A model generated the notes under the pieces. The model saw only the letters and a program-made list of their open reading frames with translations. It was not told where the DNA came from and made no database searches. Positions 17,305 to 27,385 of a DNA stretch of 64,000 nt are shown here, in pieces. Source of the stretch: an uncultured Alphaproteobacteria bacterium. GTDB taxonomy: Bacteria > Pseudomonadota > Alphaproteobacteria > Methylaequorales > Methylaequoraceae. The stretch covers positions 1 to 64,000 of the forward strand of contig CABZFH010000004.1 in NCBI GenBank assembly GCA_902524895.1, written 5' to 3'. Numbering within the stretch: the stretch's first letter is position 1; every line of letters begins with the position of its first letter. Made by a program: the position numbers and the translations under genes.

Positions 17305-18303
17305 TTGATAGATCACAAATTTTATAAGAATTATGGACCTTTCGAAATTCAATACTTAATTGACAAGATTGAATGTGATTATAAAGGAAATATTAAAACA
17401 GTTATAGAAGACATTTCACCAATTGAACTTGCGACTAATAAGCATATTACTTTTTTTAGTAACAAAAAATATTTAAATCTCTTTGAAAAATCTAACGCAG
17501 GTGTTTTTATAGTTCAAAAAAAATTTGCAACAAATAATTCTAGAAATTATATAATTACTGATTATCCTTATTATACTTTTGCAGAAGTTGCAAAAATTTT
17601 TTATCCTGATTCAATATATCCTAATTATAAATGTTCACCTGAAGAATCCATTGATCTCAATAATAATAAAATATCATTATCTGTGAACTCCTTTATTCAT
17701 AGGACAGCAAAGCTCGGAAAAAATATTGTGATAGGAGCAAATTCTGTTGTTGGTCCTAATGTAATAATTGGGAATAATTGTAGGATTGGAGATAATGTCT
17801 CTATCTATTTTGCAAAAATTCATGATAATGTTGTGATATCATCGGGCACTAGGATTGGTTCTGATGGGTTTGGTTTTGCAATTAAAAAAAATCAATTTTC
17901 AAAAATTCCACAAGTTGGAAGGGTTATAATTAAGAAAAATGTAGAAATTGGAGCTAACTGTTGTATTGATAGAGGCTCTGCCGGAGATACAATTATAAAT
18001 GAAAATTGTATGCTAGATAATATGGTTCATATAGCCCACAATGTAGAATTAGGAAAAAATTGTATTCTTGCAGCTCAAATTGGAATTTCAGGTAGTACTA
18101 AAATTGGAAATAATGTAACATTAGGTGGTCAAGTAGGTATTGCTGGTCACTTAAAAATAGGTAATAAAGTAACAATTGCAGCAAAGAGTGGAGTTATAGG
18201 TGATATTAACAATAACATGATAATGGGCGGTTATCCAGCTCAGCCAATAAAAAAATGGCATAGGGAAACCATTTATTTAAGAAATCAATTAAAAAAGAAA
18301 TGA
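17305..18303 (+). CDS. lpxD: UDP-3-O-acylglucosamine N-acyltransferase
   Basis: 332 residues. Third enzyme of lipid A synthesis, adding the N-linked hydroxyacyl chain. An N-terminal uridine-binding domain (about 1-105) is followed by a left-handed beta-helix of hexapeptide repeats (about 110-315; GNNCRIGDNVSI, KNVEIGANCCID and so on) with the catalytic-type histidine in MVHIAHNVELG. The C-terminal tail HRETIYLRNQLKKK is a short helix. The start is TTG 17305, since no ATG fits in this frame; the adjacent ATG at 17300 runs into a stop. It overlaps fabZ by 4 nt (ATGA). Confidence 0.95.
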   Translation: MIDHKFYKNYGPFEIQYLIDKIECDYKGNIKTVIEDISPIELATNKHITFFSNKKYLNLFEKSNAGVFIVQKKFATNNSRNYIITDYPYYTFAEVAKIFYPDSIYPNYKCSPEESIDLNNNKISLSVNSFIHRTAKLGKNIVIGANSVVGPNVIIGNNCRIGDNVSIYFAKIHDNVVISSGTRIGSDGFGFAIKKNQFSKIPQVGRVIIKKNVEIGANCCIDRGSAGDTIINENCMLDNMVHIAHNVELGKNCILAAQIGISGSTKIGNNVTLGGQVGIAGHLKIGNKVTIAAKSGVIGDINNNMIMGGYPAQPIKKWHRETIYLRNQLKKK

Positions 18304-18761
18304 AAAATGAATTGAACATTGAAGAAATCAAGGGGTTAATTCCACATAGGTATCCATTTTTGTTGATAGACAGACTTAAAGATATTGTCCCTTTTGAAAG
18401 TGCAACTGGAATAAAAAATGTTACCGTTAATGAAAACTTTTTTCAAGGTCATTTTGAAAATAAAGCTGTTATGCCAGGTGCACTTATTATAGAATCAATG
18501 GCACAAGCAGCAGGATCCTTGGTACTGTTTAGTTTAAATAAAACAGCAAAAAATATTTCTGTACTTTTAATGTCTGTAAATAAAACAAAATTTAGAAAAC
18601 CAGTCACACCAGGTGATGTACTACAGCATAAAGTCATAAAAAAAAATAACGTTAAAAACATTTGGAAATTCTCTTGTAAGACATATGTTGATTCAAATCT
18701 TGTTGCTGAATCTGAATTGGCAGCAATACTTTCAGATAATGACTCAATTAATAATAGTTGA
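18300..18761 (+). CDS. fabZ: 3-hydroxyacyl-[ACP] dehydratase FabZ
   Basis: 153 residues, hot-dog fold. Dehydrates 3-hydroxyacyl-ACP in fatty acid elongation and so competes with the Lpx acyltransferases for hydroxyacyl-ACP. The active-site histidine is in FFQGHFENKAVMPG and the glutamate in ALIIESMAQAAG. The N-terminus carries IKGLIPHRYPFLLIDR, typical of the family. It lies between lpxD and lpxA, the conserved lipid A cluster. A 58-nt AT-rich gap separates it from lpxA; I see no clear regulatory element there. Confidence 0.96.
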   Translation: MKNELNIEEIKGLIPHRYPFLLIDRLKDIVPFESATGIKNVTVNENFFQGHFENKAVMPGALIIESMAQAAGSLVLFSLNKTAKNISVLLMSVNKTKFRKPVTPGDVLQHKVIKKNNVKNIWKFSCKTYVDSNLVAESELAAILSDNDSINNS

Positions 18762-18819
18762 AATAAACTGAAATTTTTTGTTATTTGAATTATCCAAAAA
18801 TATGTATTAATTTTTACCT

Positions 18820-19602
18820 ATGATCAACAATATGATTCATCCAAAAGCTATTATCGGAAAAACAACTATGATAGGTCCATATTGCGTTATAGGTAAAAAC
18901 GTTAAAATTGGAGATAATTGTAAAATTCATAGTCATGTTGTTATCCAAGGGAATACATCGATTGGTTCAAATTCTGAAATATTTTCTTTTGCTTCTATTG
19001 GATCAACTCCTCAGGATTTAAAATATAGAGGTGAAAAAAACTCTTTAATTATTGGAAAAAATAGTAAAATTAGAGAATATGTTACTATTAATCCAGGAAC
19101 TCATGGTGGTGGTGGAAAAACATTAATAGGAAACAATTGTTTATTAATGGTTGGAACTCACATTGCACATGATTGTATAATTGGTAATAATGTTATATTT
19201 GCCAATAACGCAACTCTTGCTGGACATGTGCAGATACAAAATAATGCAATTTTAGGTGGATTGTCTGCAGTACATCAATTTGTAAGAATAGGAGAGGGAG
19301 CTATGATTGGAGGAATGAGTGGTGTGGTATCTGATGTTATCCCTTATGGTTCAGTTGTTGGAAATAGAGCAAAGTTAGCTGGATTAAACCTGATAGGACT
19401 TAAAAGGAACAATATTAGAATTAATGAAATTAAATACTTAAGAAAATTTTATAAATCTCTATTTTCTTCTAATGAAAAAAACTTTAAAGAAAGACTAAAA
19501 AGCTTGTCATCGAATTTTGAAAATTTTGAAACTACAAAAAAAATTCTTGAATTCTTGAAACAGGATACTTCAAGATCAATTTGTTTGCCTGGCAATGAAT
19601 AA
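18820..19602 (+). CDS. lpxA: UDP-N-acetylglucosamine O-acyltransferase
   Basis: 260 residues. First enzyme of lipid A synthesis, transferring a 3-hydroxyacyl chain from ACP to UDP-GlcNAc. Hexapeptide beta-helix over about residues 5-190 ([20 protein letters not shown] onwards), with catalytic histidine in [13 protein letters not shown] and the usual [18 protein letters not shown] segment, then a C-terminal helical domain. A second in-frame ATG at 18832 would give the common MIHPKAIIG start, so the true start may be 4 codons later. Its end overlaps lpxI by 8 nt. Confidence 0.95.
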   Translation: MINNMIHPKAIIGKTTMIGPYCVIGKNVKIGDNCKIHSHVVIQGNTSIGSNSEIFSFASIGSTPQDLKYRGEKNSLIIGKNSKIREYVTINPGTHGGGGKTLIGNNCLLMVGTHIAHDCIIGNNVIFANNATLAGHVQIQNNAILGGLSAVHQFVRIGEGAMIGGMSGVVSDVIPYGSVVGNRAKLAGLNLIGLKRNNIRINEIKYLRKFYKSLFSSNEKNFKERLKSLSSNFENFETTKKILEFLKQDTSRSICLPGNE

Positions 19603-20407
19603 GATTATTATTATTGCTGGAAATGGTAAGTTGCCAGTTGAAATTATTTCAAGTTTAAAATTACAAAATATTAATTTTAAAATTTTAATTATTAAAAATG
19701 TTGACTATAAAAAAGAACTTTTAAAATATAACCATGAAATTATAAATTTGGGGTGTATAGCATCATCACTTAAAAGATTAAAACGAGAAGGATACGAAAA
19801 TTTAGTTTTAGCGGGTGGTATAAAAAGACCTTCACTAAGGAGTATAAAGCCAGACATAAATACCATTAAAATTTTTGCCAGATATACTAAGGTCTTTTTA
19901 AATGGTGGTGACAACAATTTACTCAAATTTGTTATACATGAAATAGAGAATTTAGGTATTAAAGTTTTAAATATAAAAAAAATTGCTCCAGATATTTTTA
20001 TTGATTTTGGAATCCATTCTCAAAAAAAACCCTCAGGAAAATCAAAAAAATATATACAAAAGGCAAAGAGAATTTTAGATACTATTTCTTGTTACGACAT
20101 AGGTCAATCTCTAATAATTCAACAAGGAAATATTGTTGGAATTGAAGCCATGGAAGGAACAGATGAATTGATCAAAAGATGTTCATCTCTTTTTATTGAA
20201 GGTGACAAACCAATTCTTGTAAAACTTTTAAAAAAAAAACAAGATATGAGAGTAGATTTACCTACTATTGGTATAAATACTATTAGATTATGCAAAAAAT
20301 ATTCAATTCAAGGTATTGCATTCAGTGCTAATAAAACAATATTTTTAGAAAAAAAAAAATTTTTAGAGAATATTAATTTTTACAATATTTTTTTAAGTGG
20401 AATATGA
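19595..20407 (+). CDS. lpxI: UDP-2,3-diacylglucosamine diphosphatase LpxI
   Basis: 270 residues, DUF1009/LpxI family. Hydrolyses UDP-2,3-diacylglucosamine to lipid X, replacing LpxH in alphaproteobacteria. Family motifs are the N-terminal [40 protein letters not shown] in the C-terminal domain and the strongly conserved [14 protein letters not shown] whose aspartate is needed for activity. It sits between lpxA and lpxB, overlapping lpxA by 8 nt and lpxB by 4 nt, which supports the role. Confidence 0.95.
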   Translation: MNKIIIIAGNGKLPVEIISSLKLQNINFKILIIKNVDYKKELLKYNHEIINLGCIASSLKRLKREGYENLVLAGGIKRPSLRSIKPDINTIKIFARYTKVFLNGGDNNLLKFVIHEIENLGIKVLNIKKIAPDIFIDFGIHSQKKPSGKSKKYIQKAKRILDTISCYDIGQSLIIQQGNIVGIEAMEGTDELIKRCSSLFIEGDKPILVKLLKKKQDMRVDLPTIGINTIRLCKKYSIQGIAFSANKTIFLEKKKFLENINFYNIFLSGI

Positions 20408-21522
20408 ATCCAAATAGAAAAAAAATTGTTATTTTAGCAACCGAACCATCTGGAGATTTTCTTGGCTCTAAATTAATAAAGTCATTAAAAGAAAAAGAAA
20501 AAAATATTTTATTTTATGGTATCGGAGGTGAAAAAATGCAGTCAATTGGTTTTAAAAGTTGGTTTCCAATTTCTTATTTAAGTGTAAATGGTTACTATGA
20601 GGTCTTTATTAAACTATTTAAATTAATTTATTATATAAAAAAAACAATTTCTTACATAAAAGAAATTAACCCAGATATACTCATCACAATTGATTCTCCA
20701 AGTTTTAATTTTAGAGTTGTAAAAAAATTACAGTTTTTGAGAAAAAAATCTAAATTTATTCATTATGTTGCGCCGACTGTTTGGGCTTGGAAGAGTTATA
20801 GAGCAAAAGATTGTTCTAAAAATTATGATTTGATGCTAACTTTATTTCCATTCGAACCAAAATATTTTAGGAAGTATAAATTAAAAACCTTTTTTGTCGG
20901 TCATCCTATTTTTTATGAGACGGATTTTAACTATAAAAACTTAAAAAAAAATATTATTTCTTTTTATCCAGGTTCTAGAATTAATGAAGTAAAGAAAACT
21001 TTGCCAATAATGATTTCTTTGATTGAGTCATTGAGAAATGATTTTCCAAATTTTCAATACAAAATTTTGACAATTAAATCACTAAAAAATTTTTTATTGG
21101 CTAATATTAATAAACTGAATATAGAAGTAATTGATGATGAGTTCGAAAAAGAAAAAATTATGAAGAAATCTTACATTGCAATTGCTGCATCAGGAACCGT
21201 TTCTCTAGAGTTAGCCTTTGCAAATGTACCAATGATAATAGTTTATGATACAAGTATAATAACTGCTTTTATTATTAACAAACTTGTAAAAGTTAAGTAC
21301 GCTTCACTCATTAATATCATTTTCAATAAAGAAGTTGTACCAGAATTTCTTTTCACCCATTTTAAGAAAGAAAGTGTTTTAAAAAAAACAGAATCTTTAT
21401 TACGAAATACATTTGAGTTAGAAAATCAAAAAAAACATTTTTTTAAATTAAAAAAAAAGCTTTTGCTGAAAAGTAAAGATCCATCTATTTTAGCTGCAAA
21501 TAAGATTCTAGGTCTGAAATAA
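20404..21522 (+). CDS. lpxB: Lipid-A-disaccharide synthase
   Basis: 372 residues. GT19 glycosyltransferase joining lipid X and UDP-diacylglucosamine into the beta-1,6 disaccharide. Motifs: [13 protein letters not shown] (12-24), the central [25 protein letters not shown] and the C-terminal [21 protein letters not shown] that binds the nucleotide. It ends the lpx cluster. The last 15 nt overlap the end of the convergent citrate synthase gene, leaving no room for a conventional terminator between the two operons. Confidence 0.95.
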   Translation: MNPNRKKIVILATEPSGDFLGSKLIKSLKEKEKNILFYGIGGEKMQSIGFKSWFPISYLSVNGYYEVFIKLFKLIYYIKKTISYIKEINPDILITIDSPSFNFRVVKKLQFLRKKSKFIHYVAPTVWAWKSYRAKDCSKNYDLMLTLFPFEPKYFRKYKLKTFFVGHPIFYETDFNYKNLKKNIISFYPGSRINEVKKTLPIMISLIESLRNDFPNFQYKILTIKSLKNFLLANINKLNIEVIDDEFEKEKIMKKSYIAIAASGTVSLELAFANVPMIIVYDTSIITAFIINKLVKVKYASLINIIFNKEVVPEFLFTHFKKESVLKKTESLLRNTFELENQKKHFFKLKKKLLLKSKDPSILAANKILGLK

Positions 21523-22875
21523 TCTCCCTAAAACTGTTCCTGGAAACATTTTTTTTTTGGATGTTCTATTTCTATCCCTTAATTTCGTAAAGGCACGTTC
21601 GTCTTTTCCAATATAAAGTTGTCTAGGTCTACTTATTTTAGTAGTTTGATTTTCATTGACTTCTTTCCATTGCGATATCCAACCTACTGTGCGTGCAACT
21701 GTAAAAATCACTGTAAACATTGATTCTGGAAGACCCAAAGCCTTTAAAATAATTCCAGAATAAAAATCCACATTAGGATAAAGTTTTTTTGAGATAAAGT
21801 ATTTATCATTTAAAGCTACTTCCTCGAGCTTTGTGGCAAGCTTTAACAGTGGATAATTAACGCTGTCAATTTCCTCAAGTAAACTATAACAATATTTTCT
21901 AAGTACATTTGCTCTGGGATCATGATTTTTGTAAACTCTATGACCAAAACCCATTAATCTAAAAGGATCTTTTTTATCTTTTGCCTTATCAATATATTCT
22001 TTAATATTTTCCTCTTTTTCGATCTCATAAAGCATTCTAATGACAGATTCATTTGCTCCTCCATGAGCAGGTCCCCACAATGATGCGACTCCTGCAGCAA
22101 CGCAAGCAAAAGGATTTGCGCCAGATGATCCTGCCATTTTAACCGTAGACGTTGAGGCATTTTGTTCGTGATCAGCATGTAATATTAGAAGCTTATCAAG
22201 TGCTTCGACTCTGGCTAGTGATGGATGATATTCACCGCATGGTGTTGAAAATAACATATGTAAAAAATTTTCACTGTAATTTAGTTCGTTCTTTGGGTAA
22301 ATAAAAGGTTGACCTAAAGAATATTTATATGCTATTGCGGCAATTGTTGGCATTTTAGCTAATAATCTACTTACTGCGACCCACTGACCTTCAATTGAAC
22401 TAAAATCATAGTTTTTCTCTGAATAAAAAGACGATAGTGCTCCAACTATACCAACCATAATAGCCATCGGATGAGAATCTCGTCTAAACCCAGAATAAAA
22501 TCGCAAAATTTGTTCATGCAACATAGTATGATTCGTCAGAATTCCTCTAAACTTTTCTTTCTGATTTTCGTCAGGCAATTCTCCATTGAGTAATAAATAA
22601 CAAACTTCAGGATAATCCGAATTATTGGCTAAATCTTCAATAGCATAACCTCTGTGCAATAATTTTCCTTTTTCTCCGTCAATATATGTAATTGCAGATT
22701 GGCAGCTAGCTGTTGATGTGTAACCAGGATCGTAGGTGAACATTCCGGTTTTTGAATAAAAAGTGGAGAAGTCAACTACTGATGGACCAGATGAACCATG
22801 CTTTATAAAAAACTCAAACTTTTTTCCTGTTTGATTATCAATAACCGTTACAGATTTTTTTTTCTCTTTTTCCAT
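21508..22875 (-). CDS. gltA: Citrate synthase
   Basis: 455 residues. Condenses oxaloacetate and acetyl-CoA at the entry of the TCA cycle. Motifs include [20 protein letters not shown] followed by LLHRGY, the catalytic histidines in [12 protein letters not shown] and [22 protein letters not shown], and the catalytic Asp in [14 protein letters not shown]. About 20 residues of N-terminal extension (charged, lysine-rich) precede the conserved core. It follows gltX by 13 nt in the same operon and overlaps the lpxB end by 15 nt. Type II (NADH-sensitive, hexameric) proteobacterial citrate synthase is the likely class. Confidence 0.97.
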   Translation of the reverse strand: MEKEKKKSVTVIDNQTGKKFEFFIKHGSSGPSVVDFSTFYSKTGMFTYDPGYTSTASCQSAITYIDGEKGKLLHRGYAIEDLANNSDYPEVCYLLLNGELPDENQKEKFRGILTNHTMLHEQILRFYSGFRRDSHPMAIMVGIVGALSSFYSEKNYDFSSIEGQWVAVSRLLAKMPTIAAIAYKYSLGQPFIYPKNELNYSENFLHMLFSTPCGEYHPSLARVEALDKLLILHADHEQNASTSTVKMAGSSGANPFACVAAGVASLWGPAHGGANESVIRMLYEIEKEENIKEYIDKAKDKKDPFRLMGFGHRVYKNHDPRANVLRKYCYSLLEEIDSVNYPLLKLATKLEEVALNDKYFISKKLYPNVDFYSGIILKALGLPESMFTVIFTVARTVGWISQWKEVNENQTTKISRPRQLYIGKDERAFTKLRDRNRTSKKKMFPGTVLGRLFQT

Positions 22876-22888
22876 ATTTTTCTTAATT

Positions 22889-24265
22889 TTACCATGTTTG
22901 GTCCAACCTATTAATTACTTCTTTTTTTCCTAATATTTCCATTACTTTTATAATAGAAGGACTATTTATTTTTTTCGTAATCGATAATCTTAGTGATGGT
23001 CCAATAGCTTTAAACTTTAAATTATTACTATCAAGAAATTTTTTCAACTGAAATTCTATATTCTTTTCATTCCAATTACTAATTTTTTTAAGTATCAAAA
23101 TAATTTTATTCTTAATACCCTTTGTTTTGTTTAATTCTATTTTATCATCTATATTTATAACTATATTATTAAAATCATATATAAATTTTGAAGATTCATA
23201 AAGTTCAATAACAGAATTTGATCTTTTTTTTAATTCTGAAAATAAGTATTTAAGAACTTTTTTTTGAAAGGATGATAATATAATTTTATTTTTTTTAAAT
23301 TCCTTAAAAAGTAATTCAGATAAATATTTCTCAGATTTATTTTTAAAATAATGTGAGTTTAAAAAATTTATTTTTTTCTCATCAATTATTGCAGGGGACT
23401 TTCCAATATTTCTTAATTTGAAATTTTTGATCGCTTCTTCTATTGAAATAATTTCTTTATCATTCAATGACCATCCAAGTCTTAGTAAGTAATTAATAAG
23501 AGTTTCTTTAAAAATACCACTTTTCTTGTAGTCACCTATTGAAGGAACTTTATCTCTTTTAGAAAGTTTTTTTCCCTTATCGTTATGAATTAGAGGTATA
23601 TGAGCAAATGATGGAATTTGTTTTAAATATTTAAAAATATGAAATTGTCTGAATGAATTTGTTAGGTGATCATCACCACGAATTATGTGAGTAATTTTCA
23701 TATTAACATCATCAATGGCAGACGAAAGTAAGAAAGTTGGATTACCATCGCTTCTGACTAAAACGTAATCATCAATTTCTTCACTTCTTACTGAAATTGT
23801 TCCCTGTACTAAGTCTTTTATTTGTATTTTTGAATTTAATGGAGTTTTAAATCTAATAACATAAGGTTTATTTTTTGGATAAAACCTAAAAGTTTTATCT
23901 CTCCAAACACTTCTAAATTTGACTTTTGAATTATTAATTTTAATTTCATTTAATTCATCATCCGTCATAAAGCATTTATACGCTAAATTGTTTTCAATCA
24001 TTTGTTCGGCTATAGTAACATGTTTATTTAAATTTGATTTTTGAAAGACAATTTCTTTATCATATTTTATTCCCAGCCATTTAAGATCATTTATAATAGA
24101 CTCGATAGATTTTTCAGATTGTCTATTGTAATCAGTATTTTCAATTCTTAATCTAAATAATCCATCATTAGATTTCGCAAAAATGAAGTTGAATAAGGCA
24201 GTTCTAGCTCCACCAATATGCAAAAATCCTGAGGGAGAGGGGGCAAATCTTGTGATAATTTTCAT
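22889..24265 (-). CDS. gltX: Glutamyl-tRNA synthetase
   Basis: 458 residues from ATG 24265. Class I synthetase charging tRNA-Glu, and possibly tRNA-Gln in organisms using the amidotransferase route. The N-terminus is [20 protein letters not shown] with the HIGH-type motif HIGG; the KMSKS-type loop is KLSKRD. The anticodon-binding C-terminal half (about 310-458) is lysine-rich and weakly conserved. An upstream in-frame ATG at 24292 would add nine residues inside lexA; the 24265 start gives the family N-terminus and lies one base after the lexA stop, so it is preferred. comEC, often next to gltX in relatives, is absent. Confidence 0.95.
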   Translation of the reverse strand: MKIITRFAPSPSGFLHIGGARTALFNFIFAKSNDGLFRLRIENTDYNRQSEKSIESIINDLKWLGIKYDKEIVFQKSNLNKHVTIAEQMIENNLAYKCFMTDDELNEIKINNSKVKFRSVWRDKTFRFYPKNKPYVIRFKTPLNSKIQIKDLVQGTISVRSEEIDDYVLVRSDGNPTFLLSSAIDDVNMKITHIIRGDDHLTNSFRQFHIFKYLKQIPSFAHIPLIHNDKGKKLSKRDKVPSIGDYKKSGIFKETLINYLLRLGWSLNDKEIISIEEAIKNFKLRNIGKSPAIIDEKKINFLNSHYFKNKSEKYLSELLFKEFKKNKIILSSFQKKVLKYLFSELKKRSNSVIELYESSKFIYDFNNIVINIDDKIELNKTKGIKNKIILILKKISNWNEKNIEFQLKKFLDSNNLKFKAIGPSLRLSITKKINSPSIIKVMEILGKKEVINRLDQTW

Positions 24266-24266
24266 T

Positions 24267-24869
24267 TTAAAATTTTCTGATAAGTCCCACAAGTATTCCT
24301 TGAATATTTACTCTTTCAACTCCAAAAATTCTAGTTTTATAATTTTTATTAGCTGGCTCAAGTGCTATTGAATTTTTATATGATCTAAATTTTTTTAATG
24401 TCACTTCATTTTCATCTATTAATGCAACTACTATATCACCACTTATTGCCGTTTCTTGTTTTTTTATAACAACTATATCACTGTTAAAAATACCCTCATC
24501 TTTCATAGAGTCACCTATAACTTCAAGCGTGAAGTGTTCTTCATTATTTTTTAATAAATAATCAGGAACAGAAATATACTCAAAACTGTTTGCGATTGCT
24601 TCAATTGGATTTCCAGCAGCTATCCTACCTAAAAAAGGGATTTCTTTTTTTGCATTTTGATCTTTTCTTTTAAACTGCATTGCCCTAGCTTTATGAGGAA
24701 TTCTTTCAATAAAACCTCTTTCTTCAATACTAGAAATAAGTTTATGAACACTAGATTTTGACTTTATATTTAGGGCTTTCCTCATTTCATCATATGTTGG
24801 GAACATATCATTATCTTTATAATACATATTAATGAAATTTAATAAGTTTTTTTGTTTAAGAGTAAGCAT
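24267..24869 (-). CDS. lexA: LexA SOS repressor
   Basis: 200 residues. Represses DNA-damage genes and self-cleaves when activated by RecA. N-terminal winged helix with the alphaproteobacterial pattern PTYDEMRKALNIKSKSSVHKL (about 24-44) and ERGFIERIPHKARA; cleavage site Ala85-Gly86 in GRIAAGNP; catalytic Ser121 in IGDSMKDEG and Lys159 in NEVTLKKF. All residues needed for autoproteolysis are present. The promoter carries an SOS box (24887-24901), so it should autoregulate, probably together with the downstream gltX-gltA genes unless these have their own promoter. Confidence 0.97.
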   Translation of the reverse strand: MLTLKQKNLLNFINMYYKDNDMFPTYDEMRKALNIKSKSSVHKLISSIEERGFIERIPHKARAMQFKRKDQNAKKEIPFLGRIAAGNPIEAIANSFEYISVPDYLLKNNEEHFTLEVIGDSMKDEGIFNSDIVVIKKQETAISGDIVVALIDENEVTLKKFRSYKNSIALEPANKNYKTRIFGVERVNIQGILVGLIRKF

Positions 24870-24886
24870 AACAATCCTATATAAAT

Positions 24887-24901
24887 GTTCTACATAAGTT
24901 C
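24887..24901 (-). promoter_or_regulatory. SOS box (LexA operator) before lexA
   Basis: GTTC-tacataa-GTTC on the plus strand (GAAC-N7-GAAC read with the gene) is an exact match to the known alphaproteobacterial LexA direct repeat. It lies 18 nt upstream of the lexA start codon and between the -35 and -10 elements, so bound LexA would block RNA polymerase. Confidence 0.9.
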
Positions 24902-24915
24902 TTTATTTGTGTCAA
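24887..24915 (-). promoter_or_regulatory. lexA promoter
   Basis: On the minus strand TTGACA (24910-24915, perfect -35) is followed by 17 nt and TAGAAC (24887-24892, 4 of 6 matches to TATAAT). The -35 begins only 2 nt past the moeA stop codon. The SOS box fills the spacer and overlaps the -10. A start near 24880 would leave a leader of about 10 nt. Confidence 0.65.
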
Positions 24916-24917
24916 CT

Positions 24918-26138
24918 TTATATCTTAAAATTTTTAAAATCTGAAAATAAAAAGATTTCATGTTTTGATCCAACTCTAATATATGGCGAATTAGGTTCTC
25001 TTATTATGAATCCATCAGATTTAACCAAAAGATTTAATAGTGAGCTATCCTGTGAATCGAAGACTTTAAAAAAATAACAATTCTTTTTTTTAATTATTTT
25101 TAACCTATTTATTGAGGTTAAATGATTATTTCTTTTTAAAAAAGACGCACTTTTTGCAAAGATTGGTTCAAAATATTTCTTCCTTTCACCCTTAAGGTTT
25201 TGCATAATTTGATTCAAAAAAAATATTGATCCGATAAAACAAGAAACTGGATTACCTGGCAATCCTAGAAAGTATTTATTTTTTTCTAATTTTCCAAATG
25301 AAATCGGTTTTCCAGGTTTTATTAAAATTTTTTCGAAAATTATATTTAGATTTTTCTTCTTTAAAGAGGATTTTATTAAGTCATATTTTCCAACTGACAA
25401 ACCACCACTTGTTACAAGCAAATCATAATCATTTAAAGACTCAAATTTTTTTTCAATATCTTTTTCTAAATCAAGTACAAACTTTATATCTATAATTTCT
25501 CCTCCAAAATATTTAGTAAGTTGTTCTATTAAAATAGTATTAGAGGAATTTAGTTGTCCATGAGGATTTGACTCACTTTTTATTTCGTCACCAGAAATAA
25601 TTAATGCTATTCTTGGCTTAATTTTTACTTTGATGGACTCTAACTCTAATGAGTTTGCTAATGATAACGATCTAATATTTAAATAACTATTTTTTTTTAA
25701 GCAAATTTCCCCTTTTTTAAAATTAGAGCCCTTCACTCTAATATTAGTGGCTAAGTTTTTGCTATTTTTTATGATAACTTCACTTTGATTATTTTTAAAA
25801 TTACAATTTTCATTTTGAATCACAATTTTTTCTTTTCTACCGGGTATGTATGCACCTGTGAAAATCAATTTTGCTTCGCCTGATTTAATTTCCGTATTTA
25901 TTGAACTCCCAGCTTTAATCTCCCCAACAATCCTAAAGCGTTCTATTTTATTCAAATCTTTTTTTAATATTACTACTCCATCCATGGACGATGTATCATA
26001 TCGAGGCGAATTAAATTTTGCTTTATAGTTTTTAGCCAAAATTCTTGATAAGCAATTGTTTGTATTTATTTCTTCAATTTTTTCAATTTTAGAAACATTT
26101 CTGTCTATTAAACTAATAGCTTTCTTAAGAGGAATCAT
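24918..26138 (-). CDS. moeA: Molybdopterin molybdenumtransferase MoeA
   Basis: 406 residues from ATG 26138. Inserts molybdenum into adenylylated molybdopterin. Recognisable are the N-terminal SPRYDTSSMDGVVI region (usual FDNSAMDGYA), GEIKAGS, IFTGAYIPG, the MoCF domain with IALIISGDEI, the TSGGLSVGKYDLIK loop and KPGKPISFGKL with LPGNPVSCFIG. A GTG at 26162 is also in frame, but the ATG has GGTGA 8 nt upstream and the family-type start MIPLKKAISLI. It overlaps moaC by 14 nt. Its presence implies a molybdoenzyme elsewhere in the genome. Confidence 0.93.
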   Translation of the reverse strand: MIPLKKAISLIDRNVSKIEKIEEINTNNCLSRILAKNYKAKFNSPRYDTSSMDGVVILKKDLNKIERFRIVGEIKAGSSINTEIKSGEAKLIFTGAYIPGRKEKIVIQNENCNFKNNQSEVIIKNSKNLATNIRVKGSNFKKGEICLKKNSYLNIRSLSLANSLELESIKVKIKPRIALIISGDEIKSESNPHGQLNSSNTILIEQLTKYFGGEIIDIKFVLDLEKDIEKKFESLNDYDLLVTSGGLSVGKYDLIKSSLKKKNLNIIFEKILIKPGKPISFGKLEKNKYFLGLPGNPVSCFIGSIFFLNQIMQNLKGERKKYFEPIFAKSASFLKRNNHLTSINRLKIIKKKNCYFFKVFDSQDSSLLNLLVKSDGFIIREPNSPYIRVGSKHEIFLFSDFKNFKI

Positions 26139-26610
26139 TTGTAAATTCACCAGATTTACCACCTTTTTTTTTTAGTAATTTTACATGATTTATTTCAATA
26201 CCTTTGTCTAAGGATTTACACATATCATAAATTGTTAATGCAGCAATCATAACTGAATTTAAAGCTTCAATTTCAACGCCTGTTTTATCATCACATCTGA
26301 TATGAGAATTTATTAATATAGAACTTTCTTCATCTTGAAATTTAAAGTCAAGTGATATGTGGTCTATTTTTATGTTATGACATAATGGTACAAGTTGGTA
26401 AGTTTTTTTGGCAGCTTGAATTCCAGCAATTTTTGCTATTGATAATATTTCTCCTTTTGGAGAACCTTTTTCCTTAATAATGGAATAAACTTTTTCTTGA
26501 AATTTAATTATTGCACTAGCACTTGCTTCTCTTTTACTACTATTTTTTTGAGAAACATCTACCATGTTAAGTTTTTTATTCTTAATATGTGAAAATTTTT
26601 TCTTATTCAT
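26125..26610 (-). CDS. moaC: Cyclic pyranopterin monophosphate synthase MoaC
   Basis: 161 residues. Acts with MoaA to make cyclic pyranopterin monophosphate, the first molybdenum cofactor intermediate. Diagnostic: NMVDVSQKNSSKREASA near the N-terminus, AKIAGIQAAKKTYQLVPLCH, and the catalytic-region GVEIEALNSVMIAALTIYDMCK with LLKKKGGKSG near the end. It overlaps trpC by 8 nt and moeA by 14 nt. The trpC-moaC-moeA order is found in many alphaproteobacteria, so this linkage is inherited rather than functional. Confidence 0.96.
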   Translation of the reverse strand: MNKKKFSHIKNKKLNMVDVSQKNSSKREASASAIIKFQEKVYSIIKEKGSPKGEILSIAKIAGIQAAKKTYQLVPLCHNIKIDHISLDFKFQDEESSILINSHIRCDDKTGVEIEALNSVMIAALTIYDMCKSLDKGIEINHVKLLKKKGGKSGEFTNDSS

Positions 26611-27385
26611 TGAAAATTAAATTCTTAGTTGCTAAAAAAATATCTTGCTTCTTCATCAAACTTTCTCCAACTAAAAATGCGTTGGCTCCAAATGATGTCA
26701 TTTCTGAAATTTCTTTTTTTGATGAAATGCCACTTTCGCAAATTTTTATAATATTATCAGGAATAAGTTGAGAAAGGTTTTTAAAAGTTTCTAAGTTTAC
26801 TTCTAGTGTTTTAAGATTTCTATTGTTTATTCCAATGCATTCAACATCGAATTCCAAAACTCTTTCTAATTCATGGTTATCGTGAACTTCAAAAATAACA
26901 TCAAGGTTCAATTGTTTAGCGATTGCGTAATAATGTTTTAATAATGTATCAGTCAAAATAGTTGTAATTAATAAAACACAATCTGCACCATGATAATAGC
27001 TTTCATAAATTTGCCATTCATCAATTATAAAATCTTTTCGCAAAATAGGTAATTTTACAGCTGATTTAATTTTTTTAATATAGTCTATATTTCCCCCAAA
27101 ATATTTACTTTCAGTTAAGACAGATAAACAGCTAGCTCCAGCTTTTTCATATTCTTGAGCAATTTTTAAAAAATCAAATTTTTTCCTTATTAATCCAACG
27201 CTAGGAGATTTTCTTTTTATTTCAGTAATCAAATTTGGTTTGGAATTTTTTTCCCTAAGTCTTTTTAAAAAAAAACGTTTATTAAATACATTTGCATTTT
27301 TTAAAAAAAAATCAATATTATATTTTTCTTTAAGCTTTGATATTTCTTGCTTTTTAAAAAAACATATTTCTTCAAGTTTATTCAT
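26603..27385 (-). CDS. trpC: Indole-3-glycerol phosphate synthase
   Basis: 260 residues, TIM barrel. Converts carboxyphenylamino-deoxyribulose phosphate to indole-3-glycerol phosphate. Motifs: LITEIKRKSPSVGLIR with the catalytic lysine, AGASCLSVLTESKYFGG, LPILRKDFIIDEWQIYES, and GINNRNLKTLEVNLE with CESGISSKKEI towards the C-terminus. The N-terminal helix that closes the barrel is lysine-rich. A 4-nt overlap with trpD and 8-nt overlap with moaC indicate one transcript. No TrpF fusion is present, and trpF, trpB and trpA are not in the window. Confidence 0.96.
   Translation of the reverse strand: MNKLEEICFFKKQEISKLKEKYNIDFFLKNANVFNKRFFLKRLREKNSKPNLITEIKRKSPSVGLIRKKFDFLKIAQEYEKAGASCLSVLTESKYFGGNIDYIKKIKSAVKLPILRKDFIIDEWQIYESYYHGADCVLLITTILTDTLLKHYYAIAKQLNLDVIFEVHDNHELERVLEFDVECIGINNRNLKTLEVNLETFKNLSQLIPDNIIKICESGISSKKEISEMTSFGANAFLVGESLMKKQDIFLATKNLIFNE

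Noticed and set aside
21500-21540. Intrinsic terminator between lpxB and gltA
   Set aside because: The genes overlap and no GC-rich stem with a T run is visible on either strand.
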